The notes under the pieces: generated by a model | What the model was told of the DNA's origin: nothing | The model's database searches: none | What the model saw: only the letters and a program-made list of their open reading frames with translations | Part shown: positions 41,233 through 51,803 of the stretch, piece after piece | Numbering within the stretch: position 1 is the stretch's first letter | How the letters are laid out: each line of letters begins with the position of its first letter | NCBI RefSeq assembly: GCF_014197435.1 | Contig: NZ_JACIFP010000002.1 | Coordinates: forward strand, 1 to 64,000 | Direction: 5' to 3' | DNA length: 64,000 nucleotides | Source: Gordonia humi | GTDB lineage: Bacteria > Actinomycetota > Actinomycetes > Mycobacteriales > Mycobacteriaceae | Program-made: the position numbers and the translations under genes

Positions 41233-42957
41233 CCTGCTTGGATACCTAGAGCTGTGATGGATTACATTACTGGCAACAACAGAATTTTCGATTTCCTCAT
41301 TAGCGATTATGCCGCCGGTATTAGTATTACGATCGTAGCGAGGGAAATTGCTACTCGACACTTCCAGCCGGATTTGGTGACCACGAAGAAAAACATTTGA
41401 GGTGACGCCCAAGTCAAGCGACACCTCATAAACATCGCCGGGAGTCATCAGCTCGGGGCTTGACAGCGATGACCTATACCGCATCCTCAGTATGCCATCC
41501 GAGAGATAGAGTGGACGTCCGTCCGTGTCGACGTCAACAAGCTTCCCCGTGAAATCGGTGTCAAAAGCGGAAGAAGAAACGTATAAAATTAGACGTAAGT
41601 ACCCTGTAACCTCTAATGGCCCAGACAACGGGGGGCTTGAGTAGCAGAGCACATCCGCTCGCTTTTCGACCGACCATTGGTTTGCAGGCCCCACCCCTCC
41701 ATCGGTCGCAGGCAGTACCATCCGTCCTCCGACACTCGGGACTGCATCTCGGGGATCGTACCTATACTTGTCGAGCGCCGCGCCCGTAGCAAAGGAGGGA
41801 CGAAGCACGCCAGCTTCGATGTTCACACCAGCCTGGCCATCGCTATCGAGAAAGAACTCTGTGTACGTTGTGTCTGGAAGTGGCCAAGCCTCTTCACCGC
41901 GCCACTGGTCGATTCCCATTACAAATATATGCACTGGCGAGGCCATGGAGGGCGTAGCTGAAGTATCGCCCTTCAGCCAGCGGTCGAAGAAGTTCAAGTA
42001 CGTGCTTGTGAGATTTGCGGCCTCGACATTGCCGAATTGACCGAACTGCCGATCTGGGTAAATCCCGGTGAAATTCAGATGATCCCATGGACCAAGTACA
42101 AGTCGATGGCGCTCGCGCTTGTCTCCTTCCGAAAGCCCAGCACTAAGTTCGCAATATGCTTTTGTCGTATCTTGCACAAAGATATCGAACCACCCTCCAA
42201 CGTGAATGGCGGGAGTATTAATATGATCAAATTTTTCCGCAACTGAAAGATTACGCCAGTACTCATCTCGCTCCGGGTGGTCTACAATCTCTTCCCACCA
42301 ACCAACGGTTTCAAGCAACAGTGATTGGTCGCGAAGCGGGGTATGATTAAGAAACTCTGTTGGACTTGTCAGCATGGCATTAAGCGCCGATGTTCGGGAT
42401 GTGTCACTGTTTTCTCGGGCAGACATCGCCAAAGCCATCGAGGTCGACCACCACAACACTGTGTGCAATGAGAGGGCGCCACCGACTGAATGCCAAGGAG
42501 CACTGTAATAGTCAGTGCTAGTAATCATCGGCGCAATTGCCTCGAGGCCCTCTGGTTGCTTCGAGGCCGTCGCCCATTGGGTAAATCCAAGATAAGATGG
42601 GCCATAGGACCCAATCGACCCATTACACCAATCTTGTTTACGAATCCACTCAATCGTGTCGGCCCCATCTCTGGGATCATCTACCATAGGACTGAATGAC
42701 CCATCGGACTTGGAGGTGCCACGGCATTCCTGCCATACCAGCGCATAGCCTGAATTTAGGAGCGAGAAAAAATTAGGATGAAGTGGATGCGCGAAAGCTT
42801 GTAGATTATGTTTGCCGTAAGGCGTTCTCACGAGTAGGGCTGGCGACGGACCGCCGCTGGCAGGTATCCAGACGTCGGTTTTCAGTAGTGTGCCATCTCG
42901 CATAGGTACCCCTAGATCGAAATCTATTCGAACAGAAGTATTCGTTGAATCGTTCAT
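41206..42957 (-). CDS. CocE/NonD-family serine hydrolase
   Basis: 583 residues. The alpha/beta-hydrolase part begins GVPMRDGTLLKTDVWIP; the nucleophile Ser is in SYGPSYLGFTQWATA (G-x-S-Y-x-G of cocaine esterase and acyl-ester hydrolases), and the His is in LVLGPWDHLNF. The C-terminal beta-sandwich (DVYEVSLDLGVTSNVFLRGHQIRLEVSSSNFPRYDRN) is typical of the family. No signal peptide. The gene is distinctly richer in A+T than everything around it, in both composition and codon use, which points to separate acquisition. Substrate (ester or amide) unknown. Confidence 0.87.
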   Translation of the reverse strand: MNDSTNTSVRIDFDLGVPMRDGTLLKTDVWIPASGGPSPALLVRTPYGKHNLQAFAHPLHPNFFSLLNSGYALVWQECRGTSKSDGSFSPMVDDPRDGADTIEWIRKQDWCNGSIGSYGPSYLGFTQWATASKQPEGLEAIAPMITSTDYYSAPWHSVGGALSLHTVLWWSTSMALAMSARENSDTSRTSALNAMLTSPTEFLNHTPLRDQSLLLETVGWWEEIVDHPERDEYWRNLSVAEKFDHINTPAIHVGGWFDIFVQDTTKAYCELSAGLSEGDKRERHRLVLGPWDHLNFTGIYPDRQFGQFGNVEAANLTSTYLNFFDRWLKGDTSATPSMASPVHIFVMGIDQWRGEEAWPLPDTTYTEFFLDSDGQAGVNIEAGVLRPSFATGAALDKYRYDPRDAVPSVGGRMVLPATDGGVGPANQWSVEKRADVLCYSSPPLSGPLEVTGYLRLILYVSSSAFDTDFTGKLVDVDTDGRPLYLSDGILRMRYRSSLSSPELMTPGDVYEVSLDLGVTSNVFLRGHQIRLEVSSSNFPRYDRNTNTGGIIANEEIENSVVASNVIHHSSRYPSRLILPVINR

Positions 42958-43099
42958 GAGTGTACTAGGTCCTTCCTGAATGATCTCTCGTACATAGACA
43001 GCGGGCGGCTTGCGACCCTTCCGTGAGGTGTCTCACATATTGCAGTACGCGCACTGCAAAAGACACCCCCCAAAGAGGGGGGGCGCCCCTACGGCTTCG

Positions 43100-43313
43100 T
43101 CAAGCGGCTGAAGCAGCGGGGGCGCGATGGAGGGTCTTGTTCTTGAGCAGGGCGTAGAGGAGGACGTCGTAGCGACGACGTGCCAGACAGATAACGCGGC
43201 ATTGTGCTTCTTGCCTCGGCGCGTTCGCGGTCGTAGTAAGGCGCGACTGGTCGGGTCCTGCAGCGCGGCGAACGCAGCCAGAAACATCACCCGTATGAGT
43301 TTGCGGCTACGCG
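43100..43313 (-). pseudogene. IS110-family recombinase remnant (3' end)
   Basis: Read in shifting frames, the minus strand gives RKLIRVMFLAAFAALQDPTSR, GKKHNAAL and LYALLKNKTLHRAP, which is the usual C-terminal sequence of IS110-family proteins (Y-D-R-x-R-A-x-G-K-x-H-N-x-A-L). Frameshifts separate the blocks. It is not closely related to ISf. The following 43314-43627 holds nothing I recognise. Confidence 0.55.
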
Positions 43314-43657
43314 ACCGGGCGGGCTGCTCACCTCACTGTCGCGGACCCTCGTGGACGCGCTACGTCTGCCGACAGAGACTACTCGATCAGAGTGAGATCT
43401 CAGACCTCACCGAGGAGGCACTACGCCGCGTACCCGGACTCTGCGCGCAGTAGAGCAGTAAGACTGATCCCGGGCAAACCAGACTCGTGGACCACTACCT
43501 TTGTGCTGCAACAGCACTGGTCGGCAGTCCAGGATACTTGTTTACATATTCGAGTCCGGGAAAGGTGCCCTGAGCCGGACAGCAAACGAGGGCTCGATAC
43601 CCGGCTCACCAACCGTCCGGATGGCTGTGAACCGCCCCGGCGTGTCCGGAGACTGTC

Positions 43658-44163
43658 TCAAACGGATGACGCCACGAGGTTTGGCGTCGTTGTACGAGCG
43701 TAGTACGCCGCCTCGAGCTCGACCGGCGGGACGTCGCCGCAGTACTCGTATAGCCGCCGGTGATTGAACCAGTCGACCCACTCGGCGGTGGCGATCTCGA
43801 CCTCATCGACCGTCTTCCACGGCTTGCGCGGCTTGATCAACTCGGTCTTGTACAGCCCGTTGATCGTCTCCGCCAGGGCATTGTCGTACGAATCCCCGGT
43901 GCTCCCAACGGAATCGGCGATACCCGCCTCGGCCAGGGCCTGCCCGTGCCGGATCGAGGTGTACTGCGACCCCTTGTCGTGATGCTGTACCAAATTAGTG
44001 AAATCGGCTGCCCCAGAACGATTCCGGGTCCACACCGCCTGTTCGAGGGCATGCAGCACGAAGTCGGTGGTCGTCGACATCGATGCCGACCAGCCGAGGA
44101 TCCTGCGGGCGTACGCGTCGATCACGAACGCCACATACACCCACCCCGACCAGGTCGAGACGT
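43658..44163 (-). pseudogene. ISh orfB, 3' part
   Basis: From YVSTWSGWVYVAFVIDAYARR to the end; second Asp in VQHHDKGSQYTSI, Glu in DNALAETINGLYK. Joins with 45737-46178 to an open 315-residue frame once ISf is removed. Confidence 0.9.
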
Positions 44164-44220
44164 AGACATCCCACGCCAGTCAGATGTCAAGTAGGCAGTG
44201 GTGGTGGTTGGTGTTCGGGG

Positions 44221-45432
44221 TTACGCGGCGGCGGGTGTGGCAGCTCGCGGCCACGCGGCAGTGTCGTCCCAGGATTGATCGTGCTGCAGGCACCACCACA
44301 GGCGCCCGAGGAGCTTGTTGGCCAAGGCTCGCAGTGCGGCGTTGTGGTGGTCTCCGACAGCACGGCGATGGTCGTAGTACTCGCGGGCCGGCGCTGACCA
44401 TGTCAGCGCTGCGAACGCCCACCAGTGGCAGGCATCGGCCAGACGCCTGTTGCGGACTTTGCGGGCCTTGACGTAGTGCGAGCGGCCTGACGCGATCGTC
44501 ACCGGCGCTGTTCCTGCGAAAGATCGCAGTCCCGTTGGTGAGCTGAAGCGCTTTGGGTCATCGCCGATTTCGGCGAGAATACGCGCACCGAGAACACCTC
44601 CGAGGCCGGGGACCGAGTCGATGATGTCCGCTTGGGGATGCTCGGCGAATGCGGTGATGAGTTCGCGCTCGAGCACTGCGACGGCATCGAGCATCGCCAC
44701 GATGATCGAGACCAGACTGGCTACGGTATGACCCAAGGCCACCTCCACAGCATCCGGCTGCCGCAGCCCGGGGGCGTGCAGATCGCTATGGATCTGGGTT
44801 ACCAGGGCGGGGTCGTTGCGTCGGCCAACCCTTTTGAGCGCGTTGCTGATCCGCGGGCGAGTCAGCTTCGCCGCGTCTGTGGGGGTGGGTGCTATTGAAA
44901 GAACCTCCATCGCCGTCCGATGCTTGAGCCTCGGAAATGCCTGCAACGCTTGAGGATAGAACTCCAGAAGCACCGAACGCAGCCGACTGATCGTCTGATT
45001 CTGCGCCCAGATCGCTTCCTGATGCTGACGCGCCAGCGCCTTGATCGCCTGCTGCTGCTCGCTGTTGGCTGGCAGCCGACGATGCTGGTGACGGTCAGTG
45101 CGCACGATGTCGGCGAGCACCGCGGCATCACGCGAATCGGACTTGTTGCCCGCCTGTCCGTGGCGTTCGCGGTACCGCGCGACGGCCCGCGGATTGATCG
45201 GATACACGGTGAAACCCGCGCCAGCCAACGCCACAACCAGAAGATTCTTATCGGTCTCGATCGCGATCGGCACGTCGTCCGCAGTGCCGCCATGGTCAGC
45301 GACCATCGCCAGGAGTTCGGCAAAACCGTTGGGGTCATGAGTGATTCGCCGACGTTCAATGATGAAGCCGGAGTCGTCCATCAACGCTATGTCGTGATGG
45401 TCCTCGGCCCAGTCGATACCGCACGTGATCAT
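44221..45432 (-). CDS. ISf recombinase, copy 2
   Basis: 403 residues from the equivalent ATG. It differs from copy 1 at a handful of positions (for example FPRLKHRTAM for FPKLKHRAAM, SLVSIIVAM for SLVAIIVAM, ERELITAF for ERELVTAF). All DEDD and Ser residues are kept. Confidence 0.92.
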   Translation of the reverse strand: MITCGIDWAEDHHDIALMDDSGFIIERRRITHDPNGFAELLAMVADHGGTADDVPIAIETDKNLLVVALAGAGFTVYPINPRAVARYRERHGQAGNKSDSRDAAVLADIVRTDRHQHRRLPANSEQQQAIKALARQHQEAIWAQNQTISRLRSVLLEFYPQALQAFPRLKHRTAMEVLSIAPTPTDAAKLTRPRISNALKRVGRRNDPALVTQIHSDLHAPGLRQPDAVEVALGHTVASLVSIIVAMLDAVAVLERELITAFAEHPQADIIDSVPGLGGVLGARILAEIGDDPKRFSSPTGLRSFAGTAPVTIASGRSHYVKARKVRNRRLADACHWWAFAALTWSAPAREYYDHRRAVGDHHNAALRALANKLLGRLWWCLQHDQSWDDTAAWPRAATPAAA

Positions 45433-45474
45433 CGAGCACATCCTTTCCGATGCCATCCGCCAGTAGGTCCGGCG

Positions 45475-45685
45475 AATCGATGAGCTCGGAGAGCGGGCGG
45501 CGACCTAATGGCGGCACTCTCGGTGCGGCATCTCACAAGCCGAACACGCACCTCCGCGGCGGACTGATGGGGTCACCGTCTACGTTCAGACCTCGGCGCG
45601 CATCCGTGAACTCAACTGTCAGTAATCACCCACCAGCAGCTCGGTTCAACCATGCACCGGAATCGGTAAAATCTCAGTGACCACC
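45475..45685 (-). ncRNA. Predicted bridge RNA of ISf copy 2
   Basis: Same guide-like segments as in copy 1, on the minus strand: right-target segment at 45580-45587 and left-target segment at 45606-45613. The last six bases of the right-target segment (ACGTAG) pair perfectly with the ISh target half CTACGT. One loop base differs from copy 1. Confidence 0.55.
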
Positions 45686-45736
45686 CACCAGCCGCCATGT
45701 CGTCCCGCCCAGATGTGCGGACCCGACACTCCCATT

Positions 45737-46498
<762 letters not shown>

Positions 46499-46572
46499 GA
46501 CTCCAACCTTCCCAACAATCGGAGTCTCCCGACACGCCGGGGCGGTTCACTGCCGGGTCGCCTCCCCCCTGC

Positions 46573-46837
46573 GGACGCCACGGTGGGATCGATCAACCAC
46601 GCCGTGCTGGTCGACAACCGGGCGCCCACTGCCCGGTAGATGCGTCTGGTCCTGGGGGTGATGACAGCGGTCCTTCCGCAGCGCGCGCTGAGGTGACAGG
46701 CAACGACGATCGTGACGTCTGCGCGAACGCCCGGATCAGATGTCAACCAAATCGGGGGCAGTCCCCCGTCCGGCATCAGCAGTTAGCTCGAACGGCGGAG
46801 AAGCTCGTTGACACCAAGTAACCATGTGACTTAGTCT
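46573..46837 (+). repeat. 265-bp direct repeat, right copy
   Basis: Same sequence as 38337-38601. It lies 19 bp beyond the ISh target duplication and ends about 165 bp before the amidohydrolase gene; the hypothetical membrane protein frame inside it is cut off at its left edge. Confidence 0.85.
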
Positions 46838-47002
46838 CGTCCTGTAACGGGCATCACTATCTCGGCGGGATCTGATCCGATCGAGTGGACGCGCCTTCTG
46901 AACCCGGCGGGCTGACTGATCAACCCCCTGTGCGGGGAGCGCGGACATTCCGATATGGGCATCTACGCCCCGGCAGCAGGCACCCAAACTCAAGGAGACA
47001 CA

Positions 47003-48388
47003 ATGACAAACCCTCCCAGCGGCCCCCTTCTCTTACGCGGCGGTTTCGTTATCACTCAAGATTCGGGCGTTGAGGATGGGTTCTTCGACGTCTTGGTTAA
47101 AAACGGCCGGATCGAGGCTGTTGGTACCGAGCTGGGCGATACGGACGCGCATGTCATTGACGCGTCGGGCATGGCAATCCTTCCGGGGTTTGTCGACACG
47201 CATCGCCACCTCTGGTCAAGCCTGTTTCGCTTCATCGCGACAGACTGGGGCTACAATGACTATTACGAAATAGTCCAAGTTGAATACAGCCCTCGCCTGA
47301 CGCCTGCGGATCTCTACACTGCCAACCTCCTCGGCGCTCTCAGTGCAATCGACGCCGGAGTGACGACTCTTCGGGACGAGTCGCACGTCCAGAACTCACC
47401 AGAACATACCGATCAGTTGATCGAGGGTCTACGTGACTCGGGTGTTCGTGCGGTCTTCGCCTATGGGTGGCCGTCTGTTGATTTGCGATCGTGGCAATGG
47501 GACGAAGACAATGTTCAGCCGCACCCGCGCGACATGAAGCGAGTGCGTGAAGAAGTGCTCAACGACGACAGTGCCTTGGTGACTCTTAACGCCATGCTCC
47601 GTGGTCCCGAGCTCGTCGGCGGCCCGGATACAGCCGCTAAGGATATCGAGTTCGCAAGGGAACTCGATATTCACTCGAGTATGCATGTGGGGCACTTGAA
47701 TCAGCCCGGTATCGAGTGGCTCGATGAGCGCGGCGTCTTGGGCCCCGACCTGCTCTTTTTGCACTGCACAAAAACCACCGACAACGAGTTCCGTCTGATT
47801 CGAGACAGCGGCGGTCACGTGCAAGCGACCCCATACATCGAATCGGTGATGGGCGGGGTACGGCCGCCGGCACTCGCGCGAATGCTCAACGCGGGTCTCA
47901 AGCCTGGTCTCGGGATCGATACAGAGACCGCCGCAGCTTCCGACATGTTTCATGTCATGCGTGCAGCGCTTACCGGAGATGGCCTGCTTCACACCGTTGG
48001 CTATGAAGGTTACGAGGATGTGCCGCGGGTGACAGCCTCAGATGTCCTGGAAGCAGCAACGATTAGCGGTGCAGCCGCTGCAGGACTTGACGACCGGACC
48101 GGATCGATCACGCCCGGTAAGGCGGCTGATCTCGTGCTGTTGCGCATGGATGACATCAACTTGTACCCCGTAGTTGACCCGGTGAAAGCGATAGTTGCGG
48201 GTGGGCACCAGGGCAATGTGGACACAGTCATGGTCGCTGGGAATATTCTCAAATGGCGAGGTGAGCTCCTGCACCCCGGGCTCCGGAAAGTGCAGCGCGA
48301 CGCAAAAGCCATCCTCGACCGCATTGTTGAAGAAGTTCCCCCGGTTCCCGCCGGTTACGTTGCAGGAGTAGACAAGTGGGACAAGTGA
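47003..48388 (+). CDS. Metal-dependent amidohydrolase
   Basis: 461 residues of the amidohydrolase superfamily (deaminase/chlorohydrolase branch): HxH in PGFVDTHRHLWSS (about residue 63), His in DIHSSMHVGHLNQ (about residue 225), His in LLFLHCTKTTDNEFRL, and Asp in LGIDTETAAASDMFHV (about residue 310); C-terminal GSITPGKAADLVLLRMD. It should hydrolyse or deaminate a cyclic or N-substituted substrate in the cytosol using a mononuclear metal. AAGGAGA ribosome site. It leads an operon with an NTF2-like gene (4-nt overlap) and two FAD monooxygenases. Confidence 0.85.
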   Translation: MTNPPSGPLLLRGGFVITQDSGVEDGFFDVLVKNGRIEAVGTELGDTDAHVIDASGMAILPGFVDTHRHLWSSLFRFIATDWGYNDYYEIVQVEYSPRLTPADLYTANLLGALSAIDAGVTTLRDESHVQNSPEHTDQLIEGLRDSGVRAVFAYGWPSVDLRSWQWDEDNVQPHPRDMKRVREEVLNDDSALVTLNAMLRGPELVGGPDTAAKDIEFARELDIHSSMHVGHLNQPGIEWLDERGVLGPDLLFLHCTKTTDNEFRLIRDSGGHVQATPYIESVMGGVRPPALARMLNAGLKPGLGIDTETAAASDMFHVMRAALTGDGLLHTVGYEGYEDVPRVTASDVLEAATISGAAAAGLDDRTGSITPGKAADLVLLRMDDINLYPVVDPVKAIVAGGHQGNVDTVMVAGNILKWRGELLHPGLRKVQRDAKAILDRIVEEVPPVPAGYVAGVDKWDK

Positions 48389-48867
48389 GCGAGTCAAATG
48401 AGCTGGCAACCGGGTGGATTCAACAACTAGAACTGTCGGACTCGGTCCGTCGGTACTTCCTAGCCATGGATGAATTCGATTGGGATACAGCTAGTAAATA
48501 CATCGCAGACCAAATCACTCTTGATGCTGGGTCGCTCGCCGAACCTCCTAGGGAGGTGTCGCGCGCGGACTACATCGACGCGCTCAAGGCACGCAACGGC
48601 GGTTATCTCACGACGTTGCACCTCAACGCCGGGCACGTCGTCGACATCGATGGGGACTCTGCACGAGTGCGTGCGAATTTCTTCGGCGCTCATGGAGTCG
48701 GCCCAGACGAGGCCGACAACTACTTCGCATACGGCGTGTACGACATCGCGATGGTCAAGCAGCAGAATACGTGGAAGATCTCCCGTATCGCCATCAAACC
48801 GGTCAGAATTCATGGTGGTCTCCCCCACGACATAGCTGCCCGCGCGGCCGCCCGGTACCGGGCGTAG
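48385..48867 (+). CDS. SnoaL/NTF2-like protein
   Basis: About 160 residues with the cone-shaped NTF2 fold pattern: an N-terminal helix (SDSVRRYFLAMDEFDWDTASKYI), a linker, then strands GHVVDIDGDSARVRANFFGAH and YFAYGVYDIAMVKQQNTWKISRIAI. Such proteins are often small hydratases, isomerases or ring-hydroxylating dioxygenase beta-like subunits. GTG 48385 overlaps the amidohydrolase stop (GTGA); GTG 48376 is an alternative start. Confidence 0.75.
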   Translation: MSESNELATGWIQQLELSDSVRRYFLAMDEFDWDTASKYIADQITLDAGSLAEPPREVSRADYIDALKARNGGYLTTLHLNAGHVVDIDGDSARVRANFFGAHGVGPDEADNYFAYGVYDIAMVKQQNTWKISRIAIKPVRIHGGLPHDIAARAAARYRA

Positions 48868-48956
48868 GCCCCGACGGCATGCCGACGCACCCACGACATG
48901 CCGCTATTCAGCCAGGTCGGTCGAGTTAACCCCATCCCCATTCTGTAGGAGAGATC

Positions 48957-50093
48957 GTGTCATTACTGGTTCACAAAGCTCTCGTCGTCGGCGGCGGTCC
49001 GGCGGGGCTGACCGCGGCAATCGCATTGCTCCGCGTCGGCGCCGAGGTCGACGTCGTCGAGCTAGCACTCGACGACCGCATCTTCGGATCCGAACTCCTG
49101 CTGAGCTCGCCGAACCTGCGGGCCCTCGATGCCATCGGGGTCGCCGAAAGTGTTGTCGCCGAGGGAATCCCCATCGACACCCTTGAGCTTCAGACAGCAG
49201 ATGGCGCCGAAGTCGCGAGAGTCCCGATCCCGAATGTGGCTCGCGAAGGGCTCCCGCCATCTGTCGGAATCACCCGCCGCGCTTTTTATAGCACGCTCTA
49301 CAACGCTGCGAGCGCGGCGGGGGCGAAGATCCATCACGAGACGACGGTTGAGTCCCTCGTTGATGTCGATCACCAGGTTCAGGCAACGCTGACGAACGGT
49401 ACTTCGCCAATATATGACTTGGTGGTGGGGGCTGACGGTTGGATGTCAACGGTCCGTCGACTCCGTTTCCCGAACGCTAGTTTGCCGCAGTACGCCGGTC
49501 AGTGCGTTTGGCGAGGGCGTATTCCTCGGCGTGATCGCACGAAAGGGCTGTTCCGAGGAATGGCCGGTGACGGCAAAGATGTCGGAATGATCTCGGTTAG
49601 CGAAGAGCATTGCTATGTCATGTGCCTGGTTGCCCAACCCAAACCCGAACGAATCGACCCTGCTAGCTTCACCGTCACGTTCAAGGAGATGCTCGCCGAG
49701 TTCGGGGGTGACGTCGAGTGGGCGCGCGACCATATCGAAGAAGGGACGGTCAGTGTCGCCGCCCTCCACTGGCACGTAATGGATAAGCCCTGGCACGACG
49801 GTCGGGTCGTGCTGATCGGCGACGCAGCGCACACAACCACACCCCAGATCGGATACGGGGCTGGATTGGCTGTCGAAGATGCGGTCGTGCTCGGCGAGAT
49901 GGTTGCCGCCGCAGACGGCGACGACCTGGCCTCCACACTGAACAAGTTCGTCGATCGCCGCTACGAGCGATGCAAGCTCGTTGTCGAAGCCAGTACACAG
50001 ATCTCACGATGGCAACAGGGGCTCGACGGCGGAAACTCACGCCAGGCGCAGCTCACCGATGAAACATGGGCTGCCCTGGCCCAGCCCATGTAA
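48957..50093 (+). CDS. FAD-dependent monooxygenase 1 (PHBH-like)
   Basis: 378 residues: FAD motif ALVVGGGPAGLTAAIALL (residue 9 on), DG motif DLVVGADGWMSTVRRLRF (about 145), GD motif GRVVLIGDAAHTTTPQIGYGAGLAVEDAVVLG (about 283). It is a group A flavoprotein hydroxylase related to UbiH/6-hydroxynicotinate monooxygenases. GTG start with TAGGAGAG upstream. ISi lies between it and its paralog, FAD monooxygenase 2; by eye about two thirds of residues agree. Confidence 0.88.
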   Translation: MSLLVHKALVVGGGPAGLTAAIALLRVGAEVDVVELALDDRIFGSELLLSSPNLRALDAIGVAESVVAEGIPIDTLELQTADGAEVARVPIPNVAREGLPPSVGITRRAFYSTLYNAASAAGAKIHHETTVESLVDVDHQVQATLTNGTSPIYDLVVGADGWMSTVRRLRFPNASLPQYAGQCVWRGRIPRRDRTKGLFRGMAGDGKDVGMISVSEEHCYVMCLVAQPKPERIDPASFTVTFKEMLAEFGGDVEWARDHIEEGTVSVAALHWHVMDKPWHDGRVVLIGDAAHTTTPQIGYGAGLAVEDAVVLGEMVAAADGDDLASTLNKFVDRRYERCKLVVEASTQISRWQQGLDGGNSRQAQLTDETWAALAQPM

Positions 50094-50123
50094 GTCCTAC
50101 ACCCTGATCGGCAGTATTTTTCC

Positions 50124-51576
50124 GGCTCTTCGGATGTGAGAGTGCGTAGCTGGTGATCGTCGGCGGGAGCAGTGACCACAACATGTAGGCGGGTCCTGTG
50201 GTGCGAGAATGGAAGTTCTCACACAAACCCTCTCGAACGCACAGGACCCATGCACCAGCCTACTTCTGATGTTGCTGACACGATCTGCCGGACGGTCGAG
50301 CTCGGCGTCACGATCACCGACGCCGCCGTCGACTCGGCCGACCGCACCCACATCTGGTGCCGGGTTCTCGATCCTGATCAACACTGTCCGGCCTGCGGAA
50401 TCGCCGGCCGCCTGCGTGATCACACCGAACGTGTCGTCACCGACATCCCCGCGGCCGGGCATCCGGTCCTGCTGCGTATCGCAGTCCCCCGATTCGTGTG
50501 CGAGACCGTGGACTGTGCGAGGTCGATCTTCCGTGCCGACATCACCGGCATCGTCGAGCCTCGAGCCGTGATGACCAGCAGGTGTGCCCGTTGGATCGTG
50601 CAACGCATCGTGGTCGACAAGATGAGCGTCGCGGCAGTCGCCGCCAACCTCGGGATCGCGTGGAAGGTCGTCAACCTGGCCGCCCTGTCCGCGGCACGCG
50701 CCCTGGTCTACACCGGCGCCCACCTCGACGGCGTCCGGCACCTGGGCGTCGATGAGCACAAGTGGAAACACGTCCGTGGGCACGGCGAGTCGAGTTGGGT
50801 CACCGTCCTGATCGACCTCACACCCGTGGTCGACGGGACCGGCCCGGCCCGGCTGCTCGACATGATCGCCGGCCGCTCCAAACAAGTGTTGAAAACGTGG
50901 CTCGACGGTCGTGACCAGGTGTTTCGTGATCGGGTGAAGGTCGTGGCGATGGACGGGTTCACTGGCTACAAGACTGCGACCGCCGAAGAGTTGCCGGCGG
51001 CGCGGATCGTGATGGACCCGTTCCACGTCGTGGCGTTGGCCGGGGACAAGCTCGATCGGTGCCGCACCCGGGTCCAGCAGGCCACGTGCGGGCATCGCGG
51101 CCGCACCGGTGATCCGCTGTACAAGATTCGGCGGATTCTGCGGACCCGCCCCGCGTTGTTGACTGACAAGCAGAAGATCACCTTGTTCGAGGCGTTGACC
51201 AGCCACGATGAGCACGCCGTCGTCGAGGTCACCTATCAGGTGTATCTGCAGGTGATCGCCGCCTACGAACATCCGCGACGGAGGGAGGGCAAGAAGTTGA
51301 TGTTCAAGTTGCTCAAACGCATCCAGAAGGGTCTGCCCGACGGATTAGAGGAACTCGCCCAGCTCGGACGCACCTTGTGGTCACGCCGCGCCGAGATCCT
51401 CGCCTATTTCGACGTCGGCGTCTCCAACGGGCCCGTTGAAGCCGTCAACGGGCGCCTGGAACACCTGCGCGGGATCGCGCAAGGCTTCCGGAACCTCGAC
51501 CACTACATATTTCGGTCCCTGCTGCACTCCGGTCAGCTCGCCGACCGCATCAACGCACTCTGAAATACGAAGAGCC
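50124..51576 (+). mobile_element. ISi, ISL3 family (1453 bp)
   Basis: The tips GGCTCTTCGGATGTGAGAGTG and (right end, reverse complement) GGCTCTTCGTATTTCAGAGTG are inverted repeats. Perfect 8-bp target duplication ATTTTTCC (50116-50123 and 51577-51584). Inserted between the two monooxygenase genes; tips share GGCTCTTCG with ISg. Confidence 0.93.
50250..51563 (+). CDS. ISi transposase (ISL3 family)
   Basis: 437 residues from ATG 50250. Zinc finger (CPACGIAGRLRDHTERVV ... CETVDCARSIF), HTH (SVAAVAANLGIAWKVVN), DDE core with Asp in HLGVDEHKWKHV, Asp in VKVVAMDGFTGYKTA, DPFHVVALAGDKLD, and Glu in GPVEAVNGRLEHLRG. Intact. Confidence 0.92.
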   Translation: MHQPTSDVADTICRTVELGVTITDAAVDSADRTHIWCRVLDPDQHCPACGIAGRLRDHTERVVTDIPAAGHPVLLRIAVPRFVCETVDCARSIFRADITGIVEPRAVMTSRCARWIVQRIVVDKMSVAAVAANLGIAWKVVNLAALSAARALVYTGAHLDGVRHLGVDEHKWKHVRGHGESSWVTVLIDLTPVVDGTGPARLLDMIAGRSKQVLKTWLDGRDQVFRDRVKVVAMDGFTGYKTATAEELPAARIVMDPFHVVALAGDKLDRCRTRVQQATCGHRGRTGDPLYKIRRILRTRPALLTDKQKITLFEALTSHDEHAVVEVTYQVYLQVIAAYEHPRRREGKKLMFKLLKRIQKGLPDGLEELAQLGRTLWSRRAEILAYFDVGVSNGPVEAVNGRLEHLRGIAQGFRNLDHYIFRSLLHSGQLADRINAL

Positions 51577-51606
51577 ATTTTTCCACTCTTCGAAGGATCT
51601 ATTTCT

Positions 51607-51629
51607 ATGTCTCCCTCTGTACACAAGGC
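51607..51629 (+). pseudogene. FAD monooxygenase 2, first codons
   Basis: ATG 51607 behind GAAGGA encodes MSPSVHKA, matching MSLLVHKA of monooxygenase 1. ISg copy 2 starts at 51630. Joining 51607-51629 to 55980-57093 (dropping one copy of the duplicated CACAAGGC) gives 378 codons. Confidence 0.9.
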
Positions 51630-51658
51630 GGCTCTTCGCAGTTAACCGGGCAGTTCCT

Positions 51659-51776
51659 TTAGCAGTGGAACTGGATGCGCGCCCGCCGTTGTTTGCGGGT
51701 GCAGTGGAATCGTATCCTGCGGCGTGAGTTCTCGATGTTGCGGAATCCGCAGGCCGATCGTTTCACCTGCTTGACC
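51659..51776 (-). pseudogene. ISg copy 2 transposase, 3' part
   Basis: Codons for VKQVKRSACGFRNIENSRRR to the stop, identical to the end of the gene at 39316-40635. Confidence 0.9.
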
Positions 51777-51803
51777 TGAAGCGCCCTGGGTTTAGTTCCG
51801 TGG

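Larger units (their letters stand above)
44164..45736 (-). mobile_element. ISf copy 2, IS110 family (1573 bp)
   Basis: Exactly the same length and edges as the other copies, with CT (AG on this strand) at both edges. A few substitutions separate it from copies 1 and 3, so it represents an independent insertion event. Confidence 0.92.

Noticed and set aside
50097..51272. A 391-codon minus-strand frame
   Set aside because: Antisense to the ISi transposase; no recognisable domains and no start signal.
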